Shown: positions 36,071 through 46,658 of the stretch, piece after piece
How the letters are laid out: each line of letters starts with the position of its first letter
Numbering within the stretch: the stretch's first letter is position 1
Source: Streptomyces sp. NBC_00442
Lineage (GTDB): Bacteria; Actinomycetota; Actinomycetes; Streptomycetales; Streptomycetaceae
DNA: 64,000 bases
Reading direction: 5' to 3'
NCBI RefSeq assembly: GCF_036014195.1
Contig: NZ_CP107918.1
Span: forward strand, 1,116,001 to 1,180,000
Translations under genes and position numbers: made by a program
The notes under the pieces: model-generated
Told to the model about the DNA's origin: nothing
The model's input: the letters and a program-made list of their open reading frames with translations, nothing else
The model's database searches: none

Positions 36071-37252
36071 ATGGATTCCGCCCGCCCCCACACCCCCGTC
36101 ACCGCCCTGCTGCGCCTGTGTCTGCACCTGCTGCTCGCCGGGCTGCTCGCGCTCGCCGCGGTGCGGGCCACCGGCCACGGCGCGGCGCACACGCGGGCGG
36201 TGGTGGGGGCGGTGGCCCTGATGGGCGCCGTGTACGCGGTGGGGGTCGCCCTGCCCGCGGTGCGGCCCAGAACCACGGCGGCCGCGGTGTGGCTCGGGGC
36301 GCTCGGCGCGGCCTGGCTCGCGCTGCTCGTCGTCTCCCCCGACGCCTTGTGGGCCGCCTTCCCGCTCTACTTCCTGCTGCTCCACCTGCTGGCGCTTCGC
36401 TGGGCGCTGCCCGCCGTGCTCGCGGCGGCGGGCGCGGCCATCGCGGGATTCCTGCTGCACGGCCAGCAGGTCACCCCGGGCGCCTTCATAGGGCCACTGA
36501 TCGGGGCGGCCGTCGCCGTCGCCACCGTGCTCGGGTACGACGCGCTGTACCGCGAGAGCGAGCGGCGCCGCGAGCTCATCGACGAGCTGGTGGCGACGCG
36601 GGCCGAGCTCGCCGAGGCCGAGCGCACCGCCGGCACCCTGGCCGAGCGCGAGCGCCTGGCCCGCGAGATCCACGACACGCTCGCCCAGGGCCTGTCCTCG
36701 ATCCAGCTGCTGCTGCGCGCCGCCGAGCGTGCGCTGCCGGCGGGCGATCCGGCCCGCGACCATGTCGAGCAGGCCCGCCGCGCGGCCCAGGACAACCTGG
36801 CGGAGGCCCGCCGCTTCGTGCGGGCGCTCACCCCGCCCGACCTGGAACAGGGCTCGCTGTCCGGCGCGCTGGAGCGGCTGTGCGCCGGGGCGCGGGGGCC
36901 GGCCGTGCAGTTCGGTGTGAGCGGCACCCCGGTGGCGCTGCCGACCCCGTACGAGGTGGCCCTGCTGCGCATCGCGCAGTCGGCGCTCGCCAACACGGTG
37001 CAGCACGCCGGCGCGGGCCGGGCCGAGATCACCCTCAGCTTCATGGACACCTCGGTCGCCCTGGACGTCGTCGACGACGGGCGGGGGTTCGATCCGGACG
37101 TACGGCGGCCCAAGGAGACGGGCGGCTTCGGGCTTCCCGCGATGCGCTCGCGCGCCCGGTCGCTCGGCGGCACCCTGAGCGTGGAGTCGGCGCCGGGCCA
37201 GGGCACGGCCGTCGCGATCACCCTGCCGCTGCCCGTGGCGGGTGCCCGGTGA
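36071..37252 (+). CDS. NarL-system sensor histidine kinase
   Basis: A 393-residue kinase with six or so N-terminal transmembrane helices and no large sensor domain, a coiled-coil (YRESERRRELIDELVATRAEL), H-box ERLAREIHDTLAQGLSSIQL and an ATPase domain with DVVDDGRGFDP and GGFGLPAMRSRARSLGG. It overlaps the response regulator by four bases. It is divergent from the ABC exporter with 135 bases between, so cell-envelope stress sensing of the exporter substrate is a reasonable idea but not shown. Confidence 0.88.
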   Translation: MDSARPHTPVTALLRLCLHLLLAGLLALAAVRATGHGAAHTRAVVGAVALMGAVYAVGVALPAVRPRTTAAAVWLGALGAAWLALLVVSPDALWAAFPLYFLLLHLLALRWALPAVLAAAGAAIAGFLLHGQQVTPGAFIGPLIGAAVAVATVLGYDALYRESERRRELIDELVATRAELAEAERTAGTLAERERLAREIHDTLAQGLSSIQLLLRAAERALPAGDPARDHVEQARRAAQDNLAEARRFVRALTPPDLEQGSLSGALERLCAGARGPAVQFGVSGTPVALPTPYEVALLRIAQSALANTVQHAGAGRAEITLSFMDTSVALDVVDDGRGFDPDVRRPKETGGFGLPAMRSRARSLGGTLSVESAPGQGTAVAITLPLPVAGAR

Positions 37253-37890
37253 GCGCGGCCCCCATCCGGCTGCTGCTCGCCGACGACCATCCCATCGTGC
37301 GGGCCGGGCTGCGCGCGGTCCTCGACACCGAGCCGGGCCTCGCGGTGACCGGGGAGGCCGCGACCGCCGAGCGCGCGGTGGAGCTGGCCGCCTCCGGCGC
37401 GTACGACGTCGTCCTGATGGACCTCCAGTTCGGGGCCGGGATGCACGGCGCCGAGGCGACCGCGAAGATCATGGGGCGGCCGGGCGCCCCGCGTGTCCTG
37501 GTCCTCACCACGTACGACACGGACGCGGACATCCTCGCGGCGGTGGAGGCGGGGGCCGCCGGCTATCTGCTCAAGGACGCCCCGCCCGAGGAGCTCGCGG
37601 CTGCGGTACGCACCGCCGCCTCGGGCCAGTCGGCGCTCGCCCCGGCCGTGGCGCACCGGCTCATGGACCGGATGCGGACGCCCGCCGAGGCGCTGACGCG
37701 GCGCGAGCTGGAGGTGCTCCAGCTCGTCGGCGACGGTCTCTCCAACCAGCAGATCAGCAAGCAGCTGTTCCTGAGCCAGGCCACCGTCAAGTCCCATCTC
37801 GTCCATATCTACGCCAAGTTGGGGGTGGACTCGCGCACATCGGCGGTCGCCGCCGCGAGCGCGCGCCGTCTGATCCGCCAACCGGGCTGA
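37249..37890 (+). CDS. NarL/LuxR-type response regulator
   Basis: A 213-residue regulator starting at GTG 37249, inside the GTGA overlap with the kinase stop. The receiver has LLLADDHPIVRAGL, the phosphorylation site VVLMDLQFGAGMHG, and LLKDAPPEE. The HTH is LTRRELEVLQLVGDGLSNQQ...SQATVKSHLVHIYAKLGVDS. With the kinase it probably controls the divergent ABC exporter; that target is inferred from position. Confidence 0.9.
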   Translation: MSAAPIRLLLADDHPIVRAGLRAVLDTEPGLAVTGEAATAERAVELAASGAYDVVLMDLQFGAGMHGAEATAKIMGRPGAPRVLVLTTYDTDADILAAVEAGAAGYLLKDAPPEELAAAVRTAASGQSALAPAVAHRLMDRMRTPAEALTRRELEVLQLVGDGLSNQQISKQLFLSQATVKSHLVHIYAKLGVDSRTSAVAAASARRLIRQPG

Positions 37891-37998
37891 ACGCTTCCGG
37901 TGCTTCGGCCACCGCCCGCGCGGGCGGGTCCTCGGCGCTCGCCGTGCGTCATGCTGCTGGCATGGTCCCGGAGTGAACCGGACAGCATGGAGGCTCTC

Positions 37999-38325
37999 GT
38001 GCCCCAGACCTGCCGCCAGTACTGGTGGAACCTTCAAGGGCGGTGCAGGCTCAACTTCAACTGGGCCGCCATCAACCACGACTCAACGGTCGTGGTGACC
38101 GCGTCGGAGTACAGCGTGGACGGCAACGACCCCCGGCACAGCCCGCGCTTCACCGGCGCCGCGACCATCACGGTCGAGAACATCAGCCCGCACGCACCGC
38201 CCTACGACCCCAACCACGGCGTCACCTTCGTCGTCAACGTCGACTGGGGCGCGCCCCTGCACATCGTCACCGACATCACGGTCCTGGACGGGCCTCCGGT
38301 CGACATCGAGTACCAGAGCGGCTGA
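37999..38325 (+). CDS. Stand-alone beta-rich domain, partner of the protease
   Basis: A 108-residue protein with no signal peptide. GTG at 37999 sits five bases after GGAGG; an ATG four codons earlier lacks a good site, and homology with the next gene supports the GTG. It is nearly gap-free with residues 1-100 of the protease gene next door: shared RQYW, LNFNW, SPRF, NISPH, PPYDPNHGVTFVVNVDWG and HIVTDITVLD. About two thirds of the positions match by eye. The fold is predicted beta-rich. Probably a duplication of the targeting domain. No known family was recognised. Confidence 0.7.
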   Translation: MPQTCRQYWWNLQGRCRLNFNWAAINHDSTVVVTASEYSVDGNDPRHSPRFTGAATITVENISPHAPPYDPNHGVTFVVNVDWGAPLHIVTDITVLDGPPVDIEYQSG

Positions 38326-38334
38326 GGGGGCCCG

Positions 38335-39144
38335 ATGCCACGCACCGTGCGCCAGTACTGGCACGGCCTGAGCGGCCGTACCGTGCTGAACTTCAACTGG
38401 AACGAGATCGACCACGACTCGACGGTCTGGGTCACCGTGTCCGAGTATTCGGTGAACGCCGCCGACGTCGAGCACAGCCCGCGCTTCGTGGGCGACGCCA
38501 CCGTCCGGGTCGGCAACATCAGTCCGCACTCGCCGCCCTACGACCCCAACCACGGGGTCACCTTCGTCGTGAATGTCGACTGGGGTTCGCCCCTGAACAT
38601 CGTCACCGACATCACGGTCCTGGACGCCAAACCGAACTACCGCCTCTGGGACTACCAGCGGCTCGCCTTCACCATGCAGGCGCAGACCCAGAGCAACTGG
38701 TGCTGGGCGGCGGTCGCGACCAGCGTCGCCCTCTACTACGACGCGGCGAGCACCTGGACGCAGTGCGCGGTCGCCAACTCCCAGACCGGGCAGACCCATT
38801 GCTGTACGCCGGCCGGCGCGTCCGGCAGCGCCTGCAACAGCCAGCAGCCGCTGGACAACCCGCTGCGCATCGTGGGGCATCTGAACCGGACGGTGGCCAA
38901 CCGGGTCGACTTCACGGAGGTGGAGAGCGAGATCAAGGCGGGGCGGCCGCTGTGCATCCGTATCGGCTGGGCGGCGGGCGGCGGCCACTTCTGCACCGCG
39001 ATCGGTGTGGACGCCCCGGCCGACCGGGCGATCGTCGCCGTGGACGACCCGATCTACGGCAAGTCCGACCAGGTGTACGACACCCTCGCCACCAGCTACC
39101 AGGGCAGCGGGACCTGGACGCACAGCTACTACACGAGGGGCTAG
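38335..39144 (+). CDS. Papain-like cysteine protease with N-terminal duplicated domain
   Basis: A 269-residue protein. Residues 1-100 match the preceding small protein; residues 103-269 form a papain-like cysteine protease domain related to C39/C70 (AvrRpt2-like) proteases. The catalytic set is QTQSNWCWAAVATS (Gln about 119, Cys123), GGGHFC (His218) and VDDPIYG (Asp near 237). Several extra cysteines (HCCTPAG, GSAC) suggest disulphides. No signal peptide. It begins nine bases after the small gene. Its target is unknown; it could cleave a partner or act in a contractile or secreted device. Confidence 0.75.
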   Translation: MPRTVRQYWHGLSGRTVLNFNWNEIDHDSTVWVTVSEYSVNAADVEHSPRFVGDATVRVGNISPHSPPYDPNHGVTFVVNVDWGSPLNIVTDITVLDAKPNYRLWDYQRLAFTMQAQTQSNWCWAAVATSVALYYDAASTWTQCAVANSQTGQTHCCTPAGASGSACNSQQPLDNPLRIVGHLNRTVANRVDFTEVESEIKAGRPLCIRIGWAAGGGHFCTAIGVDAPADRAIVAVDDPIYGKSDQVYDTLATSYQGSGTWTHSYYTRG

Positions 39145-39152
39145 GACCGACC

Positions 39153-39713
39153 ATGGCACTCCAGTCACCACCGCCCCCCGGCCAGTCGCGCGAGGCGGCC
39201 GAGTCCGGCCTCCGCCTCCTTGCGGGCCTCGGCCGGGTCCGCACCGAAACCCTGCTCCCGGCCGCGCCGGACGACCTGCGCCTCGCGGACCCGGTGCAGA
39301 TGTACACGCTCGCGCCCGGCGAACCGCTGGCCGCCGCACGGCCCGTGGCGTGGCGCTATCTGGTCCGGCACGGCGACGATCCGGTGGCGCTCGCCGAGAC
39401 GGTGCGGGACGCGTCGGGCGAGCACGTCTTCAGCCAGCTCAACTACGGGCCGTTCGTGGCCGGTACGGCGGCCGCGCTCGATGCGGCGGGCGGGGCGGGT
39501 GGTGACGCGGAGGTACGGCTGCTGCACATGCCGGCCGTGCACCTGATCGCGGTGTGGCTGCACGGGGATGCCGCCGACACCCTCGTCCCGGCGGCGCCGG
39601 CCCCCTCCGGCATCGAGGCGGCGCGCCCCTACCCCGCGGCCCAACTCCTCACGACTGCCTCCGAACTCGCCCCTCCTCCCCTCCCCCCCACCGACTCCCG
39701 AGGAGGCGCGTAA
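39153..39713 (+). CDS. Hypothetical protein, third gene of the protease cassette
   Basis: A 186-residue soluble protein, eight bases after the protease gene and thus co-transcribed. A middle segment (VQMYTLAPGEPLAAARP, VAWRYLVRHGDDPVALAETV, NYGPFVAGTAAALD) looks folded, and the end is proline-rich and low-complexity. I do not recognise the family. It might be a substrate, inhibitor or chaperone of the protease. Confidence 0.7.
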   Translation: MALQSPPPPGQSREAAESGLRLLAGLGRVRTETLLPAAPDDLRLADPVQMYTLAPGEPLAAARPVAWRYLVRHGDDPVALAETVRDASGEHVFSQLNYGPFVAGTAAALDAAGGAGGDAEVRLLHMPAVHLIAVWLHGDAADTLVPAAPAPSGIEAARPYPAAQLLTTASELAPPPLPPTDSRGGA

Positions 39714-39809
39714 CGGGCTCCGCCCCGGTCCCCGCACCGTGCCCCCCAAGGCCTTGAGGACCAGGGGGGACCCCCACGACAGGCTGAGGTCGCCTCTACC
39801 GAACCCCTC

Positions 39810-39960
39810 CAGGGGCGCGGGGAACCGCGCGCCCAGCCACGCACGGTCCGCACCCGCAAGCGGGCTTCAGGGGCGCGGGGAACTGCGCGACCAGCCACGC
39901 ACGGCCCGCGGGCGAAAGCGGGTTTTCAGCGGCGCGGGGAACCGCGCAAGCAGCCACGAG
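39810..39960 (+). repeat. Three-copy intergenic repeat, period about 58 bases
   Basis: Copies at about 39812, 39870 and 39929 share GGGGCGCGGGGAACYGCGCG followed by a CCAGCCACG block. This motif is a widespread non-coding repeat of Streptomyces. A further single copy is at 30196-30222 in the opposite direction. It is not CRISPR: the units are imperfect and the inter-repeat sequence is short. Confidence 0.75.
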
Positions 39961-40146
39961 AACGAAACCCCCCGCGGCAGCTCCTCCCGCCGCCGCTGCA
40001 CCTCCCGCTCCCACCGGTCCGTGACCACCCCACCGTGCTCCACGACACCGCGCCCCATGACACCTCAACCCCTCTCACCCCTCGGCCGGGCCGATGCCCC
40101 GCCCTGTCCAGGCCAATGCGCCGACAGAACAAGAGCCTGTAGCCTG

Positions 40147-40170
40147 ATTGGCCTGGAAGGCATGGCCAAT
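40147..40170. promoter_or_regulatory. Inverted repeat ATTGGCC-N10-GGCCAAT
   Basis: A perfect 7-bp inverted repeat lies 15 bases before the MocR start codon, between the likely promoter and the GGGAGG site. It is a candidate autoregulatory operator. Confidence 0.6.
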
Positions 40171-40184
40171 TCAGGGAGGTTGGT

Positions 40185-41672
40185 ATGGCAGGCATGCCAG
40201 TGGTCCGGTCCGTGGACACCGTCAGCAGCGCCGCCCGCACGCTCGGCAGCCGCCAGCTCGCCGGACAGGTCACCGCCCTGACGGGCCCGCACCCCGGCTA
40301 CCGCGCCCTCGCCCAGGCCGTCCGCACCCTGCTGCTCGACGGCCGCATCCCGCTGCACACCCGGCTGCCGGCCGAGCGTGAGCTGGCCACCACCCTCGCG
40401 GTCAGCCGGGCCACCGTCACCGCCGCGTACGACTTGCTGCGCGAGGGCGGCTACGCCCTGAGCCGGCGCGGCTCGGGCACGTGGACGGAGCTCCCCGAGG
40501 GCGCGGCCCCGGCCAATGTGGCCCGCTACCAGGCACCCGACGGCGTCATCGATCTCGCGATGGCCGCGCCGAGCGCTCCGGCCGCCGAGCTCGCCGCCGC
40601 CTTCGAACGGGCCGGGGCGGAGCTCGCCTGCCACGCCGCCGGCAACGGCTACCACCCGCTCGGCCTGACGGAGCTGCGCGCCGCCGTCGCCGAGCGCTAC
40701 ACCCGGCGCGGTCTGCCCACCCTGCCGGAGCAGATCCTGATCACCACCGGCGCCCAGTCCGCCGTGTCCCTGGTGGTGAACCTCCTCGGCCGCCCCGGTG
40801 ACCGGGCCCTGGTCGAGAGCCCGTCCTACCCCAACGCCCTGGACGCGGTGCGGCACGCCGGGCTGCGGCTCGCCCCCGTACCGGTGACCGAGGACGGCTG
40901 GGACATCGAGCTCCTGGAGTGCACGCTGCGCCAGACCGCGCCGCGGCTCGCCTACCTCATCCCCGACTTCCAGAACCCGACCGGCGCCCTGATGAGCCCC
41001 GAGCAGCGCACCCGGCTGCTGCGTGCGGCCCGCGCGACCGGCACCTGGCTGCTCATCGACGAGACCATGGCCGAGATGGCCCTCGACGGGCCGGCCCCCG
41101 CGCCGTTCGTGTCCCTGGCCCATCAGGGAGAGTCGGAGCAGCTCGTCACGGTCGGCTCGCTCAGCAAGACCCACTGGGGCGGCCTGCGCATCGGCTGGGT
41201 CCGCGCGGGTTCACGGCTCGTCAACGAGCTGGCCGCGCTGCGCCTCCACGTGGATCTCGCGCCCTCGCTCGTCGACCAGGTGCTGGCCAAGACGCTGCTG
41301 CCCGGCATGGACGACATCCTGGCCAAGCGGCTGCCGCGGCTGCGTGCGCGGCGTGACGCACTGGCCGGTTCGCTCGGCCGCCACCTGCCGGAATGGCGCT
41401 GGCAGACGCCGACCGGCGGGCTGAGTCTCTGGGTCGACCTCGGTCGCCCGATCGCGGGAGCCCTGGCCCAGGCGGCGCTCGGCCACGGCGTGAACCTTCA
41501 GCCGGGCTCCCGCTTCGCCGCCGACCCCGGCACGCACGAGCACCGGCTGCGCCTCCCGTTCGTCCACGAACCGGACGTCATGGAGGAAGCGGTGCGCCGG
41601 CTCGCCGCGACCCTCGACGCGGGGCTGCCCGCCGTCACCGGAGAGCAGAACCGCCCGCGCTGGGTGGCGTGA
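40185..41672 (+). CDS. MocR-type GntR/aminotransferase regulator
   Basis: A 495-residue fusion: N-terminal winged HTH (TRLPAERELATTLAVSRATVTAAYDLLREGGY) and a C-terminal fold-type I aminotransferase-like domain (TGAQSAVSLVVNLL, YLIPDFQNPTGALMS, and the PLP lysine in GSLSKTHWGGLRIGW). MocR proteins use PLP or an amino acid as effector. No divergent vitamin B6 or GABA gene is adjacent, so the target is not obvious; an upstream inverted repeat suggests autoregulation. Confidence 0.88.
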   Translation: MAGMPVVRSVDTVSSAARTLGSRQLAGQVTALTGPHPGYRALAQAVRTLLLDGRIPLHTRLPAERELATTLAVSRATVTAAYDLLREGGYALSRRGSGTWTELPEGAAPANVARYQAPDGVIDLAMAAPSAPAAELAAAFERAGAELACHAAGNGYHPLGLTELRAAVAERYTRRGLPTLPEQILITTGAQSAVSLVVNLLGRPGDRALVESPSYPNALDAVRHAGLRLAPVPVTEDGWDIELLECTLRQTAPRLAYLIPDFQNPTGALMSPEQRTRLLRAARATGTWLLIDETMAEMALDGPAPAPFVSLAHQGESEQLVTVGSLSKTHWGGLRIGWVRAGSRLVNELAALRLHVDLAPSLVDQVLAKTLLPGMDDILAKRLPRLRARRDALAGSLGRHLPEWRWQTPTGGLSLWVDLGRPIAGALAQAALGHGVNLQPGSRFAADPGTHEHRLRLPFVHEPDVMEEAVRRLAATLDAGLPAVTGEQNRPRWVA

Positions 41673-41778
41673 ACCCCCCCTTTCCCACCACATGAACTAC
41701 CCTTTCCCACAAGGGGAGTTCAGCCCCGACAACATGCCTCACGACCCCGCCCCGCCTCCGCACCGACCCCGGCCGCGC

Positions 41779-42093
41779 TCACGGGCGAAGCGGCGGCTCG
41801 CCGAACAACTCCACCGCCTTGCGTACGTCCGTGACGGCGCCGGCCAGCGCACTGACCGAGCCGATCGACCCCGCGATCAGCAGCAGCGAGCGCCGCAGTC
41901 GCGGCACCTCGGGCACGCCGCTGATGGCCATCGCGTCCAGCGCCGCGAGCTCGTCCTCGGCGACGGCCCGGTCCGGGAACTCCGCCGGATGGCCGGCCAG
42001 CTGCCGGCGCAGCCGGGACACGGCCGCCCGCAACTCGCTCACTCTGGGGTCCTCGCCACTGCCGGTCACGGCCCTCTGCTCCACGCCTCGCAA
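41779..42093 (-). CDS. DUF5955-like small protein
   Basis: A protein of about 104 residues: an arginine-rich helical start (VSELRAAVSRLRRQLAGHP), a middle EDELAALDAMA and a hydrophobic stretch LLLIAGSIGSVSALAGAV near residues 73-90, ending FGEPPLRP. This matches a small Streptomyces family of unknown role (DUF5955 from memory). GGGGGAGG precedes TTG at 42093; GTG at 42084 is also possible. Convergent with the MocR gene. Confidence 0.6.
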   Translation of the reverse strand: MRGVEQRAVTGSGEDPRVSELRAAVSRLRRQLAGHPAEFPDRAVAEDELAALDAMAISGVPEVPRLRRSLLLIAGSIGSVSALAGAVTDVRKAVELFGEPPLRP

Positions 42094-42248
42094 CAAAAGT
42101 CCTCCCCCACGCACGTCCTTGTGCAGGTGTTCAGAGCCCGTACAGCGAAGGTCAACTGCCGGGATGCGCGGGTCAGTTAACGCCATCGGTGTGTCGTGCG
42201 CCACTACGGGGACGGAATTCGACAGAAGCGGCAGGTATATGTGGGGCC

Positions 42249-42884
42249 ATGACACAACCAACGACAAATGGCGCACAGGTCACGGCAGTGCTGCTCGCGG
42301 CCGGCGGCGGGCGCCGCCTCGGTGGCCGGCCCAAGGCGCTGCTGACGCACCACGGCCGCCCACTTGTCGAGAACGCCGTGCGGGCCCTGCGCGAGGGAGG
42401 CTGTCGCACGGTGTACGTAGTGCTCGGCGCCGCCGCCGAGGAGGTACGGGCCCGCGCCGACCTGACGGGGTGCGTCCTGGTCGACAATCCCGGCTGGCCC
42501 GACGGCATGGGCTCCTCGCTGCGCGCGGGCCTCGAGGCGCTGGCCGCGACGGGCGACGGGACCGGCACCGACGGCGTCGGGGCGCGGGCCGCTCTGGTGA
42601 GCCTGGTCGATCAGCCGGGCATCGGCGCGGCGGCCGTCGCACGGGTGCTGGCCGCCCACCGTTCGGGCGATTCGCTGGCGGCGGCTTCGTACGACGGAAA
42701 GCGCGGCCATCCGGTGCTGTTCGGGGCCCGCAGATGGGCGGAGATCGCGGCGTCCGCGACGGGCGACCGGGGCGCCCGTGCGTACCTGAAGGCCCATGAG
42801 TGCGAGATCACTCTCGTCGAGTGCGGGGACGTGGCCGAGCCGTACGACATCGATACCGAGGCGGATCTCGGCCGTCTCCAGTAG
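42249..42884 (+). CDS. MobA-like NTP transferase (molybdenum cofactor cytidylyltransferase-type)
   Basis: A 211-residue nucleotidyltransferase of the MocA type: VLLAAGGGRRLGGRPKALLTHHGRPLVENAV with the CTP-binding loop, NPGWPDGMGSSLRAGLEAL, VSLVDQPGI and GKRGHPVLFG. These enzymes make the cytosine-dinucleotide molybdenum cofactor for xanthine-dehydrogenase-type enzymes. No xanthine dehydrogenase gene lies in the window, but the purine genes nearby would need that step. Confidence 0.82.
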   Translation: MTQPTTNGAQVTAVLLAAGGGRRLGGRPKALLTHHGRPLVENAVRALREGGCRTVYVVLGAAAEEVRARADLTGCVLVDNPGWPDGMGSSLRAGLEALAATGDGTGTDGVGARAALVSLVDQPGIGAAAVARVLAAHRSGDSLAAASYDGKRGHPVLFGARRWAEIAASATGDRGARAYLKAHECEITLVECGDVAEPYDIDTEADLGRLQ

Positions 42885-42983
42885 ACCTGGAGTACACAGG
42901 GAGAGACGGGAAAGGCGACCGAAGACACGGAGTGAACGGGGTGGCACCCAGCGCCATGGTCTGTCGACCCGGAGAATCTCGAC

Positions 42984-43016
42984 ATCAACAAACCATTGAA
43001 CTTCCACCATGAGGAA
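42984..43016. promoter_or_regulatory. Adjacent type 1-like and type 2-like palindromes before aceB
   Basis: ATCAACAAACCATTGAA (42984-43000) fits the TTCAAC-N5-GTTGAA site at 10 of 12 arm positions. Two bases later TTCCACCATGAGGAA (43002-43016) fits TTCCR-N5-YGGAA except one arm base. Both lie about 140-170 bases before the malate synthase start, linking it to the allantoin regulon. Confidence 0.65.
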
Positions 43017-43151
43017 ACTAGTATCCACTGTTCAGAAGCGCCCGTCAGATCAGCCGGCGCCCACAGTCGTATCTCGGAGCCCTGGCACTGAGTGCCATTT
43101 CATGGCGACCCGGCGGCCGTCAGGGCACCGCCCGCGAAGGAGTGACAGCTC

Positions 43152-44771
<1,620 letters not shown>

Positions 44772-44786
44772 TCACGGCAGTTGCTC

Positions 44787-44832
44787 CATGGCTCCGCCCC
44801 CGGTACCGCACAGCACCGGGGGCGGAGCCATG
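44787..44832. terminator. Bidirectional hairpin after aceB
   Basis: A perfect 18-bp stem (CATGGCTCCGCCCCCGGT) with a 10-base loop between convergent aceB and the YfcC-type gene. Confidence 0.85.
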
Positions 44833-44833
44833 G

Positions 44834-46423
44834 TCACGTGAAGGCCGCGCCCGCCGCCACGAACGCACAGATCAGCACGAACAGGATGCCGAGCAGCGGG
44901 GCCACGAAGCGCAGGTACTTGTTGTAGCCGACCTTCGCCAGGGCCACGCCGCCGATGGTGACGGCGGTCGTCGGGACCCACAGGTTCATCCAGCCGCTCG
45001 CCGCCTGCCAGGCCGTGACCACCACCGCGCGCGACACGCCCGCGAAGTCGGCGAGCGGCGCGAGGATCGGCATCGCGAGCGTGGCGTGGCCCGAGGTCGA
45101 AGGGATCAGGAAGGCCAGCGGCAGGTTCACGACGAAGACGATCACGGCGAACAGGGCGGACGGGGCGCCCCGCACCACACCCTCGATCGAGTGCAGAACC
45201 GTGTCCGTGATCTGTGAGTTGTTCATGATCACCGTGACGCCGCGGGCGAGCACGATGACGAGCGCCGGGGAGATGAAGTCGGCCGCGCCCTGGATGATCG
45301 TCGCGCTCAGTCCCGCTTCGCCGAGCCGGGCCGCGACGCCCACCAGGACCGCCGCCACCAGGAACAGGGCCGCCAACTGCGGGAAGGACCAGCCCAGTTC
45401 CCAGGTGTAGGGGGTGGCGTCCGCCCTGCCCGTGAGGGCGCTCGACCACGGCACCACCGAGAAGATCATGAAGGCGAAGACGAGAACGAGGAGCGCGAGG
45501 ACCAGTCGGTGGGTGCGGGTCAGTTCGGGCGGCCCGGCCGCCTCGCCCGTCTCCGTGTGCTCGCGGTCCCCCGGCAGGAATCCGGTCAGGGACGCCGACG
45601 GGTCCCGCTGGACGCGCCGCCCGTAGCGGACCACGTACAGGATCGACACGGCCGTCAGGACCAGCCACATCACGAAGCGCAGCACGATGCCGTCGCCCAG
45701 GGAGATCCCGGCGGCGGAGGAGGCGACGCCCGTCGCGAAGGGGTTGACCGTCGAGCACAGCACACCGATGCCGGCGCCGACGATGATCGTGCCCGTCGCG
45801 ACCAGGCGGTCGTAGCCGAGCGCCAGCATCAGCGGCACGATCAGGCCGTAGAAGCCCAGGGTCTCCTCGGCGAAGCCCTCGACGGTGCCGAGGACCGAGA
45901 AGACCGTCATCACGCCCGCGATCAGCAGGGCGCCGCGCTCGCGCAGGCGGTGGGCGAGGAGGCCGATGCCCCGGTCGAGCGCGCCGGTCGCGAACACCAC
46001 CGTGATGAACGCGCCGATGGCGAGCACGAAGAGGAACACCCCGGCGCTGCCGTACAGTTCGCCGGTCAGGGTGGGACCGACTCGGCCGGACTTGGCGTCC
46101 TGGATGCCGTAGAGGCCGTTGACCGGGGACAGGAAGAGATCGTTCAGGCGGTCGACGAAGCTCTGCCCGCTGTCGACCCGGTGGTACGTGCCCTCCACGG
46201 GCGCCCCGTCGGCCTTGCGGTCGTACGCGCCCGACGGGACGACGAACGCCAGGATCCACACGGCCACCGTGACGATCGCGAGGATCGTCAGCGCGCTCGG
46301 GAAGCGCGGCCCCGCGCTCCCGGCCGTCTCCGGCTCCTCGGAGGGCGGCTCGGACGGCGGCTCGGGAGGCGGCAGTTGGGGCGGCTGACCCGCACCGGTC
46401 TCCGCGGGCGGCGGCGCCGTCAT
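44834..46423 (-). CDS. YfcC/DcuC-type transporter
   Basis: A 529-residue membrane protein with about a dozen helices. After a Pro/Glu-rich cytoplasmic N-terminus comes ALTILAIVTVAVWILAFVVPSGAYDR, the typical YfcC start. Later segments include GTVEGFAEETLGFYGLIVPL, LAFLIPSTSGHATLAMPIL and NLWVPTTAVTIGGVALAKVGY. The family carries C4-dicarboxylates or basic amino acids. Next to malate synthase it could carry a dicarboxylate, but the substrate is unproven. Its ATG overlaps the stop of a short upstream frame by four bases. Confidence 0.82.
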   Translation of the reverse strand: MTAPPPAETGAGQPPQLPPPEPPSEPPSEEPETAGSAGPRFPSALTILAIVTVAVWILAFVVPSGAYDRKADGAPVEGTYHRVDSGQSFVDRLNDLFLSPVNGLYGIQDAKSGRVGPTLTGELYGSAGVFLFVLAIGAFITVVFATGALDRGIGLLAHRLRERGALLIAGVMTVFSVLGTVEGFAEETLGFYGLIVPLMLALGYDRLVATGTIIVGAGIGVLCSTVNPFATGVASSAAGISLGDGIVLRFVMWLVLTAVSILYVVRYGRRVQRDPSASLTGFLPGDREHTETGEAAGPPELTRTHRLVLALLVLVFAFMIFSVVPWSSALTGRADATPYTWELGWSFPQLAALFLVAAVLVGVAARLGEAGLSATIIQGAADFISPALVIVLARGVTVIMNNSQITDTVLHSIEGVVRGAPSALFAVIVFVVNLPLAFLIPSTSGHATLAMPILAPLADFAGVSRAVVVTAWQAASGWMNLWVPTTAVTIGGVALAKVGYNKYLRFVAPLLGILFVLICAFVAAGAAFT

Positions 46424-46554
46424 GCCCGGCTCCGCCGCTCGACGCGCACGGCGCCGGCGCCCCGCGGGCCGTCCATGAGTGCGTCGACCGTCGCTTGCAG
46501 GTCCTGGTCCGCGTCCATGGAACTCAAGGGATCACGCGGGGCACCGGGGCGCAT
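46420..46554 (-). CDS. Possible short coupled ORF before the YfcC gene
   Basis: A frame of 44 residues (MRPGAPRDPLSSMDADQDLQ..., ending GAVRVERRSRA) whose TGA overlaps the transporter ATG in an ATGA. That overlap is the main argument for translation; the frame is open back to 46623. The DLQATVDALM stretch might be a remnant of a longer enzyme, possibly a serine hydrolase. Could be chance. Confidence 0.3.
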   Translation of the reverse strand: MRPGAPRDPLSSMDADQDLQATVDALMDGPRGAGAVRVERRSRA

Positions 46555-46658
46555 CCGCTGCTCACCCGATCGCCACGGCCCCGCACACCGTGCCCCGCGG
46601 ACCAGCGCGTCGGGGAGCCACACGTCAGGGCGCCGTCACCGTCAGGGCGCCGTCACCG

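Larger units (their letters stand above)
39714..40184. other. Intergenic region with repeats, no gene
   Basis: About 470 bases before the MocR gene. It holds the three-copy repeat at 39810-39960 and an inverted repeat near the right end; no gene is supported. Confidence 0.5.

Noticed and set aside
39810..39960. CRISPR-like repeat array
   Set aside because: Only three imperfect units with short non-unique spacing; it is the common Streptomyces intergenic repeat and no cas gene is near.
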